A stretch of DNA of 64,000 nucleotides from Platycnemis pennipes. Lineage: Eukaryota; Arthropoda; Insecta; Odonata; Platycnemididae. A program made the translations under genes and the position numbers. Shown in pieces: positions 40,246 to 50,900 of the stretch. Positions within the stretch are counted from its first letter, which is position 1, and the number at the start of each line of letters is the position of its first letter. Location: NCBI GenBank assembly GCA_933228895.1, contig OW121848.1, forward strand, positions 84,649,470 to 84,713,469, written 5' to 3'. The notes under the pieces are model-generated. The model saw only the letters and a list, made by a program, of their open reading frames with translations. It did not search any database and was not told the DNA's origin.

Positions 40246-40461
40246 AGTTGAAAAGAGTTAAAACGACAAGGTTCTACTTCCGAACTGCAAGTTCAAACAA
40301 GGTAGAACCAATTACGACGACTTGATTTAACAAGTTAAATCCAGGGTAAATGAGCCATAACCGAGTTCAAACGAGTTGGAATGACGAGATGGAGCGAGTT
40401 GAAAACGGATGAAAACATGCGAGTTGAATTCAACTCGTTTCAACTGGAATTTTCCGCAGGG

Positions 40462-42914
40462 CATATAGGTACTCTCATTAACCCCTAAATGACTTTACCA
40501 CCATTACTACAAGCAATAATGTTAGAAAAAATTAACAGTTTGATACAGGATGATACGCAGCTAACAAAAATCCACAGGGCTCAGAGACCCACACATTTGC
40601 CTAAGAGACTAAAGGCAAGCCAATTACCCAGTGAAGGTCCACATTCCTAGATAAAAATGAATTAAATATGCATTTCCACAAACTGCAATGTAAGAAATTA
40701 TAACTTGACAGCTGCCTGTCAATGAATTTTTTTTTTGGGCAAGAAATGGGAATAAATTATAGATCATGGGAATACCAATTGCATTTTGACTGAGGAGTTC
40801 TACATACCAGTTGTTTCTCATACTGATTTACACGTGATTAATATTGATGTAGGCTTCTGCAGAGTGGTGCATTAGGAGCAGCTGTGTTTCTGGCATGTCC
40901 TCAGCATTTATTCATCCCTGTAATGACATTTTTGCCAGTATTGCTGCAGGCATCTTCAGGTCTAAAGTGACTTCAGACCTTAAAATGTCTGCTGCAATGG
41001 CATTGAAAACATTGATGCAGAGATGGATGGACGTGATGTACATATATCCTGGAAAACCCAACTGCTCCTATAGGTAACTTCAAACTCAATTGCACAAAAA
41101 TGCTGTTATATCTGTCCAACATCTTGTTAGATCCAACATCAGAAAGGTCCCTTTGTTTCAGCAAATAAATGAAAATAAAAATTTAGTGATACATAAATAC
41201 ATGTACCTACAAGCTGACCATATTATTATTCACTTAACTTCTAGTTTCATTCCGTTCTGAAAAGAGCATTTTCCTTAACAAGAGATTTGGATGTTATCTT
41301 TAAGCAACTAATTCAAAACATTTGATCACTTATATCAGGGAAGGAAGGTGTTCATCAGAACCATTAAATGGATGGAAAGTTGTAAGTCTATGAAAATACA
41401 GGCCAAAATCAAAACAAGCTGGGGTCATGTTCAAATGACCTAATTTTTGAGTTAGCAAGTACTTAAAATTCAGTCTCATTCATGCATTTGCATTCGAAAA
41501 CAGGATGATGAAAATTTAACAAAACTTACACTACATTCTACTTCCCGCCTAACATATGGTTGTCAAAGGTACCTCAAATACCAAACTTATCCTCTGCAAA
41601 ACTATTCCAAGGCTTTCATTAAAAAGCTGAAATGTTTCTGCAAACTGTAATACTCTGGGGAAAAACTTAAAATGTATCTTAAACAGGGAAAGAGTAAAAT
41701 ATAACCCAAAGCCATAGACTTTAGTCAGGCACAATGTGATAGAGGGTGTAGATCAAACAAAATTCATACACTCCATTACTCAGGTATGTGAAACTAGCCT
41801 CAAAAGCTAGTATCATCTAAATCCATATTTACTCCACTCCAACTTGACCTTGCCGAATAAACCCCCTCCTGATGTTGACACACCCTCTGTTTGAATCAAG
41901 ATGGCAAGCAGTAGACGTCGAGTGGGCCAGCCTTAAGTCATGTTATGAGACTTCATCAGTTTTTAGAGGGTGTCATTTGCTACTCGCATTTGTACCACAC
42001 AGTTGATGGTTTGTACTAAGTCTGACAATTTCTGTAATGCATTTACTTGTCTAGTTGTTTCTGATAATACTTATTTCTCGTTTTTTTGTCCTCATCCATT
42101 GTCTATTTCTATCATGTTCTATTGTCAAATATTGGAAAGTTTGTCCTGGACGAGCAAAACCAACGAAGAATTTCATCATTTCTTCTCGGATTACACTGCA
42201 ATATTCTCTCCAATGAGGTCAAAATAGGGATATTACAGTCCCAAATGCTACCTTTAAAATATAATGGTAATATTCTCATTATGAATACACAACAGGCTAA
42301 CTGCACATCTCCAAGAACTATGATCCAACCCTCTGAAAATGGTATCTTTCCAACCCAATCCTACGGGTGATTAAAAATTACAGCAACCACTACATTGCTC
42401 TGAAAAAGTGCTTTTCCCATAGTTTGCCATTAAAATTCACAGTCCTTACTTGTTAACATACTTCAATGAAAGAAAAACCAGTGAATTCTACGTTCAAAAT
42501 CTCTATTAAAAAGAGATTGCATTTTTGGCAATGGAGTTCTGGCTGGGCTGAAATTTGTTGGTGGATAATTTCAATTGTTTTAGAATGATAATATTCAATT
42601 TTTAAGTAAAATTATTTGCAGTTACACAATGAAATAACATTCCTCCCTTATGACATTTCCAAATGCGGGAAATGGAAGACTCAACCTTGAAAAATATTTA
42701 CATAATCTTTAAAGATGTATAACAATTACATAACTCTACTTGTTTCTAAATATTTTATTTATCCATTAATGATATAACTCATTCTGATAATTAATATCCC
42801 AAATTCATGTATGTATTATGTAAGATATTTTGTCCTCGTTAGTTCACCACAGGAGCTTCTAGAAACCCACTATTGTCATGAAGTCCATACTACCAATTAT
42901 AATAAGTAGAGTCA
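40462..42914. other. No recognised gene
   Basis: Downstream of the FAM219 stop codon and mostly AT-rich. Read on the minus strand, ACCTGAAGATGCCTGCAGCA near 40960 resembles a 3' motif common in some invertebrate retroelements. That is too little for a call. Confidence 0.35.
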
Positions 42915-42918
42915 TTAA

Positions 42919-43223
42919 CCCTTAGAGTGCCAACCAATATATTGCGAACTACCCTACAATGCTGGAGCATTTTGCCGATTTAGCCGAGTTTCCGGGAACA
43001 ATAATTTTTCAACTAGTACATACATGTAAAAACGCAGGCAAATGAATGCTAGTGGTCAATTTTGAAATTACAAATATTCTATATCAAAAGTTCTCACCAT
43101 TTAAATGACATCAGTCAAATAAATTTGTACAAGTGTCACTGAAAGAGAAATGCGATAGCGCTCCCTGGCACCTGTCACTAGAATTGGTAGGAGCATGATC
43201 GTGCTCCTCGGCACTCTTAAGGA
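42919..43223. mobile_element. TTAA-flanked MITE, piggyBac-like
   Basis: The 305-bp unit is bounded by TTAA on both sides (42915-42918 and 43224-43227). Its left end is CCCTTAGAGTGCC. Its right end, reverse-complemented, is TCCTTAAGAGTGCC, which matches apart from one base and one gap. TTAA target duplication and CC-starting ends are the mark of piggyBac-type transposition. There is no coding capacity. Confidence 0.7.
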
Positions 43224-43692
43224 TTAAGAAGAAAGAATACATTATGGAAGGCTTTCAATGAACTAAAATTCAACTAAAAGAAATAACTCAGTGCTTTTGC
43301 TTTGAATTTTTGGTATTATTGAAAAAGTAAACCAAAGCTTACACAGAAAATAGCTAGTGAATTACAAGTTAATAATGAACGGCATCAACAAACAAAGAAC
43401 ATAATGAGATAATGATGAAACAAGCCATTAGAATAAACATGGAACATTTCTCAGGGCTCAAAAAAGTTATGACAATCCACCCCTATATAAATCACTCTAG
43501 TGATCAGGATGATTAACTCAAAAACACATACTAAAGTTTTTTATTGTTCAACTAGCTCAAAGCAGTACCCAATGTTATCAATGCTCAATTTACATCAACT
43601 CTCTTCATCCTTTAATAAAATTTTGTGAAATTTTATATCCAAATCCTGAACCATATTCAGCAATAATAACTCTCACCAGGTTACCAACTCTC

Positions 43693-43741
43693 AGGTTTAA
43701 ATGCGGTAATGGTGAGGCATGCCACTACCACATTTAAACCT
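43693..43741. repeat. Short perfect-looking hairpin
   Basis: Arms AGGTTTAAATGCGGTAATGG and the complement of AGGTTTAAATGTGGTAGTGG (18 of 20 paired) enclose a 9-base loop. It lies downstream of the FAM219 stop codon and could be in its 3' untranslated region. It is shorter than a usual microRNA precursor. Confidence 0.6.
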
Positions 43742-44009
43742 ACCCATATACCAAAATGGTATAACATACTTTATTCCTATGACAGATTACTTAGCAACAG
43801 GAAGGAAAAAAATACTGACTTCACTTCATCACTAATTACAACTAAGTTTTCATGAGAAATATATTAAGAACACTATTTTTAGAGAAACCCAAATTTAAGA
43901 GGTGCATTGTCATGCTGCATAAATAACAACAAGTAGAAGAAAACCAAGCAGGCTCTTCAGGCTCTGAACATTCTATTTTTTTTAAATGACAAAAATAAGG
44001 TCATATGTG

Positions 44010-44300
44010 CATCAGGTCAGTGAGGTGGCTTAAAAACTGGCTTCCCACTTGGAAGACCTTGGTTCGAGCAGAGATTTTTCCATGAAATACTAATCCCTAC
44101 TCATGTGCTATGTGGAAAGCACAGCACAACCCAATCCATTTGATTGGACTGTGTACCCAATGGCACCTTTCTTTAAAGGTAGGCAGGTGACAATGATGGG
44201 TTTCACTCAACCCTTCCTAACTCCCAAAAAACCAACACCTTCCCTTTTACCCACCTATCCACAAGGCTCAAATGGCCTTAGCTGCCGGCTCCTACCCCAC
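44010..44300 (+). repeat. tRNA-derived SINE-like repeat, family 3
   Basis: A tRNA-like head (GTGAGGTGGCTTAAAAACTGG) carries a B box GGTTCGAGCA at about 44071. The body includes GGGTTTCACTCAACCC and AAATGGCCTTAGCTGCCGG, phrases I associate with arthropod SINE bodies. There is only one copy here, so the call rests on the promoter-like head. Confidence 0.4.
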
Positions 44301-44975
44301 TATACTACCAAAGGTTATATCAACTGCAAAACCATCATGCACATAGAAACAAAAATACTTCACACATCAATCATTTTATTTCTATGTATATATGTGTATA
44401 TTAAAAACATCCATTTGTGGAATTTTCATTCAATAACCTCATTATCACATGTACGATAAAAATAGATACACTGAGGGATATTAAAGAAAACTTGGCACTT
44501 AGACTCATAATTATGACAAAAATGACTTTGAGCCACATAAAAGCTGGAATGACTAGGGAATTGGGCAATTCGATACCTTTGTAAAAGGTATTTAGGAATT
44601 AATACATAAATACATAAAGAGGATTAGTAAAAGCAGTGGCCCAAGCTAATTCAACCACTTTGAAAGAAAAGACATTCATGATTATGAAGGTAATTTCAGG
44701 ACATATTCTCATTAAGAATCAAATCAGGAACAGATAAAACCTTTGAGGTTATAAAATGTGTTTTAAATTATAATACATGTTAATATATGACTTTTTAAAA
44801 CATAGTAAACCTAATAAATGCATCAAACTTAACAATTAACTAATGGCAGTCCAAAGTCCAATACTGACAATGATCTCAGTCATTAAAATTCATGTACAAG
44901 GGGAATTAAAAAACAAAATATTACTCAGGCAACATATGCATGAATATTTGTATATAAGTTTTCGGCAACCAAATT

Positions 44976-47900
44976 TCACATGATGGCACAGCCACAAGTA
45001 ACAGGCAGAACACAGCATGTGCATGACTGGTAATGTAGTTTAGGAGGAACCAAATTGAGGTCATCTTCATCATCCTCATCTTCCTCTTCTTCTTCTTCAC
45101 CAGAGAGATCAAGGCCTTCTATAGAAAATGTGTCAGTGAGAACCTGTCTACCCATGGGAATATTACCTTTACCAGCAGATGAAGAGACTGGGAAAAAATG
45201 TATTTCTTCTTCACTGAAAAACATAAAAAAAAAACTTCAAAATCAGTGACTAAAACAGCATATAATTAATTATATGCCTCACTTAAACCATGTGTACAAG
45301 AAAATCTTACAATGTATCCTCATCATAATAATGCAAAATGAACGGAATTAAGAAGAAAATCATTAAGAAAAATGCAACATCTTTCAATGAAAAATTGAAG
45401 GAGCTGGTAAAGAACTGTATTTCTATTAAATATTAATTTCTATTAAATTATATGGCTGCCTTCAAATGCCAACTTAGAGCTTATAGCTTCCCAATTTAGA
45501 AAAAATTAGTTTTCAAAGTTATAAACACAATACTTACTATCCCTAACATTTCTACAGAAAGCCAATAGATGAACTATTGAGTCAGCAAGAGATTTATTTT
45601 TCATTACAATAACACTAAACATTATGCACTCCATTAAAACAATAAACACTTCAGCAATCTACCAGACAAAGGCATATTTCCCTAGTGCTTAAAAAATGTA
45701 TGTTCTTTTGATAGCGTGACACAACATTGTTTTTCATATGTCCTGAAGCATTATAGAGTATACATGGAGAATTTGACTTCAGATTACTTATATTAGATTT
45801 TATATAAACATACTTATCTATCAAAAAAGACCTGGAATTTTTCATGCACAATGGCACTAAAAGGTTAATTGATATCATAGCACAAGTTGGAAAAGAGACA
45901 ATAATTCAAATCTCCAGGCTGCATGAGAATATAAATTTTCAGAGGCATAAGAATACTAGGAGAGGAATACATTATTGAAGATGCATAGAAAAAATGGCAT
46001 TAATAATGACTTAAACTTCAGGAAAATAGTAAACAATATTATAAGTGACAACAAATATGAAGCATTCACTGTTTTGAATTGTGGTGTACTATTCAGTGCT
46101 TTCAGAGGTCTGATACCGAATACAAGAGAAGTGAGGATGAGCATGGACTGGAGGCTTTTGATGATATGTTATGTCAAGTGCTTCAGGTGAGCAAAGAAGA
46201 AAATAAAGGAAGGATTTCAGGCATCCCAGCCTTAAATTTAAGAAAAAAACAAAGACTGTGACACCTACTTCTCATTAAGATAGAATTCAATACAATGCCA
46301 ATCTTAAGCCTGTTTCACACGATACTTGATCCAGCACAAGACTTAGTGTGCTGGCTGCTACTTGATATTGAGTACGGAATCTAGTATGATTGGAACTATC
46401 CTGGGAGGTTTCACATGATCATTGACCTTGTGCTTGCTATGAAGCAGTAATTCCATATGATTCCATACTAATTAAAAAAAGAGAAGATCGCACAGCATCT
46501 GTAATGTGATGTGATTGGTCGATGGCTACTGGGAGCTACCAGAAATCTAGTACCACATCAAGTATGAAATCCAGTAGCTCAGCAAGCATGCTAGCGATCA
46601 TGCTTTCCAGCCAGCATACTGGTTCTATTCACACGATACTGGAAAGATAGCATACTTGCTAGTATACTCGACCTTGTGCTGGATCAAGTACCGTGTGAAA
46701 CGATCTTAAGATTAAGGCAGTTTCCCAACTGGTTGTACACATCCCACTGATGGGACCTTAAAACCCTACTGAGTGAAACTCAATGAGGCGGGCCAGCTGG
46801 GAGAAACTGACTGGAACTAGATGAGCCAGCTGAATACACTACCCACCCTTAATTTTTGATAGGATAGCATAAGCACGAATGTCTAAAACATACTTATTCA
46901 TAATATCCCCCAATCCTAAGGTTTTCCTATGGATGGAGAGTGGGACGCAGGACTAAAAGGTTGGGAACCTCTGGATATGGGGATACTAAGAGGTTGTGGG
47001 ACATTGATGACTGGGAAGTTCACCCTAAGGCGGGTGTACCACCACACTGTGCAGCAAGATTGTCAAGAATTATGGAAGGCAGATGATGGTACCAGTATGC
47101 CAATTCTAAGATCTACCTTTTGTGCAAAGCATTTCATTGCTTGCTCTAAGATTCGATAACAACTTCACAGGGAAAGAGCAGGAAGAGCCTGATAAGCTTG
47201 CAACTATTCAAGAATGACACACTCAATTCACCAATAACTGCCACAAAAAATTGTAGTTTTGGTCGGTTGGTTAAGATTGATGAAATTCTAGTACCGTTTC
47301 AAGGGTGCTGCAGATTTGTTCAATATATGCCCCAAAAACCTGCTAAGTATGGGTTGAAGGAATATGCCTCATGTGATAGTAAAACATTCTATTAGTAAAC
47401 AATTCCATTTCAAAGGTGGTTCATGACTTGGTTAGCTCTGTTGAAACTTGTCAGTAACCAAGAATTCTTCCCTTGTTCTAGCACTGTCCTTCTGGTCTGA
47501 AGTCCCTGGGTTTTACCTAGAACTTCAGGGGGCTATGAAGCCTTGTCACTGATCCTCACCTTACCTAGGGAGGCCTCCTTATCTTTACGCAGGCTCATGG
47601 ACCCTCTGAAACTCAGTCCAGCAATCACACCTGCTGATGCCTAATGCACCCCCTGAATAGTTTCCTATTGCTTAAAAAAATTTATATGTATTCAGGTTAA
47701 ACTGCTGTGTCAGTTACACTCCACTGAGTGTGGTGCTTGTCCGCTCAATTCAACTCACAAATTCGCCCCCCAGAGGGTTAAATAAACACAGGAAGGAGGG
47801 TAAAGGGTACATGATCCCAGGGTGGGTTGAAGGGCAGGAAATACCCTCACCAAGCTCATCATTCAAGGAGAAGAGCCTCACATTACATTCTCCACGAGGT

Positions 47901-50900
47901 TCCCACAGTGTTGCTGAACGTAAAGGATCTGGGCCTGGCTGGTCAAGAAAAAGCTCCCCTCCCAATGGTGGTCTTTAGTACCAATGCAACCACATCTTTG
48001 GGGTGTAGGACGAAAGTCACTAATAGGAAGGCTACAGATACAAGGTGGCCTCTAGTTTTACTTACAATTAACCTTACCTATGTATGCTGGGCTCTGCATG
48101 GGCAGACTCTTTATTTTCCTAACTACTCATGAGACCTAAAATGGAACCAAAAACACACCTATTGACTCCCAAGCATGGATGCCAGTATTCCACGTTTACC
48201 TACGGATGAAGCATTACAGTGGGGACACCCCAATGGATCTCCCAATGGGGATGCTCCCACCACTACATTGTCCTTGTTCTAGAGGAGACCACTTTTGAAA
48301 CCCATATCCCTTGGTTGCCCCTCCAACCCTTCAGGGAAGGAGGAGGAGGACAACATTCCCCAGCTCATCAGAGTTCACCTTGAAGGGATCACCAGGCCAT
48401 GGTTTCCTTAAAAGGGCAGAATCTGACTCAGGAGCCTCTGCTAATGCCTTAGCATCTAATTAAAGATTAAGATGCTCTCAAATAACTCAATGTCCAGCAG
48501 TGCAGTCAGGAGATGGAACAACAGGCTGAAAACTGAAGGAACAGGTAGAAGGTCATCGTAATTCAATGGAGAGCAGCAAGGGAAAAGGTCACAGGAAAGT
48601 TCCAGAGCATGGAGAGGAGCTACTACCCTGGGGATTCATCTACCAACAATGTTCAGGATAGTAAGATTTCCACACAGGGAAAAAAATCATCTAAATCGAC
48701 CAGGATCTTGGCTAAAACACCTGGTGTGAATTCAGAAGATCTGGGCTCATATACTGGTCAAGATGGATGATTTCTGGTAATTGAAAATCATGTTACAGCG
48801 TATATTAGTGAGCAACTTTGTGGTTATTCACAGCTATTTTGCAATCCTTGAAATTGTTCACGACTGATGTTCAGGATGCCCAGAGCATCAAAACTTTGCC
48901 CAGGCTATGCTAAAGCAGCCAAGGACCTTAAAAAGATGGCCATCATTCGGGACAGTATCCTTAGGGACCAGGAACCCCGTTTTCGAGGGAATGAGGTTCA
49001 CAAATGGAGAATTGGACTTCAACTATGGCAATAGCCATTCTGTGACCTGGCTCACAAAGGCTGCAAATAAGATGGGACCTATCAAAGGGACCATTTTCAA
49101 AGCCAATGCATAATGTACTCCCCCCCACCAACCCTTTTACCCACACCTAGTGCCCTCCTCCTCCCTCCATGAAATTGCATACATAGTGACTACAAATTTG
49201 TACCCGCACCTGAAGATGACACAAAATGTTGAAACCCAGGTCGTCCAAATAAAATTCTTGAGGAGTTCAACATGTTGATTTATTTTTCCATGATGGATAA
49301 CTTCCACCATATAGCACCTTATAAAACATTTCCTCATTTCCTTCATGGAAACTCAACAAGAGGATTTAGACCCCTCCATGACACACAGCATCCAGGGGGT
49401 GCATTAGGCATCAGCAGGTGTGATTGCTGGACCGAGTTTCAGAGGGTCCATGAGCCTGCGTAAAGATAAGGAGGCCTCCCTAGGTAAGGTGAGGAACAGT
49501 GACAAGGCTTCATAGCCCCCTGAAGTTCTAGGTAAAACCCAGGGATTTCAGACCAGAAGGACAGTGTTAGAACAAGGGAAGAATTCTTGGTTACTGAAAA
49601 GTTTCAACGGAGTTAACCCGGTAACGCCTGAAAAAAAAAGTTTCTCAGAATTCAGTGATAAACTAATATATCAATTAACAACATTTTCTGATATATAACG
49701 TGCAACTTTTATTCTAAAAACAAGGGTAGTAATGGAGATACAGCCTGGTACCAAACGGTACCGCTAGGCGCTTGAGGGTATAAAATGTAACTGATTTGGA
49801 GAATCTCCTGAAATTAAACTGTAGCTGTCGAAAATACTTCGTATTTTATATTTTATGACCCGAATATTAATTTTTAACATATAATGTCCTTGAAATACCA
49901 ATAAATATGCAAACAATTTATTACGATCGTAATAATAATTTAAAATATAAATTTGCCCAAGGTAAATAGAAGTTCATTTCAAGGCTTACATAAAGCACTG
50001 CCAGAAATGGAATGGCACAAAAAATAATACTAAGTTACATTTCAAACATTCTGTTCGTGTCCTACTGGTGTAATTTTCATGGGCACACCTTCGCCGTGGG
50101 GGAGTGGATTTCACGAGGTAGTTGTACCCATTGTACCTTACTTCATCGGAGACAGAAAAAAAAATCGACCGATAGCAATCAAATGCAATCTATTCAAAAT
50201 AATATGCTATCTGATTATGAGTTTACTAACATCATTCCAGTTCCACGTCCTCCAGATGCAGATGCACGTCCCACAGATTTTGGGGGATACTTGAATCTTT
50301 CCAGGAATGTCTGCACAACTGCCCGACGGAACTCTAGCAGGGTTATACCTCTTCCTGACTTCCTCATCAACAACCATGCATTGTGCATCAGTGCAATTAA
50401 TATCCGCGTAAAAATGAGCCACCACAATTTCTTTCCCCTAATACCTACACGATAAAGGGATATATTCCAGTCCATTCGATCAGTGCCCCCCATAAATGCA
50501 TTATATTTCCAAAAAATATCGGGTCGTGGCACAAGGATTCTCTTTTTCTCACTTTTAGAGAAGCTACCCACACCAGATAACGGATATATATCATGGGATG
50601 ATGATATAGCTGATACAACTGAATTTTCCACCCACTTCACTACAGCAATGTGGTCTTTCACGCATTTTCTAGCTTCAAAAGATCCTCATTTTATCTTTGC
50701 CAATTCCTTATTGAACTTCGGAGGACAGTCTTTAGGTATTCTATTTTCCCTCACTGTGCCAGTTGCATCGTATTTCCTTCCGTGGAGATATTTCACTAAG
50801 CTGTTACTTGTATAATAATTATCAAAATAGAACCGGTAAGGTGGTTCTTTCTTTTGTCGGTAGGTCATCTAACATTCGTATTAGAGATGCTGCTGCCTAA

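Larger units (their letters stand above)
37213..40461. mobile_element. Foldback-like element with terminal inverted repeats and internal minisatellites
   Basis: The left end is CCCTGCGGAAAATTTCCAGT. The right end, reverse-complemented, is CCCTGCGGAAAATTCCAGTT; they match with one base gap and stay similar for about 35 bp. Inward of each end lies sequence rich in the motif AACGAGTTG or its complement. Each side carries a minisatellite built on it: a 62- or 72-bp unit on the left (37383-37999) and a 45-bp unit on the right (39990-40245), in opposite orientation. The 3.2-kb interior has no transposase. A perfect palindrome GTACCTATAGGTAC lies near 38170. No convincing target duplication was seen. 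Terminal inverted repeats made of internal tandem repeats are characteristic of Foldback/Galileo-like elements; the superfamily is unknown. Confidence 0.65.

Noticed and set aside
49200..49260. 3' end of a Penelope- or LINE-type element (CCTGAAGATG..GTTGAAAC motif)
   Set aside because: Only the motif is present; no upstream coding remnant supports a named element.
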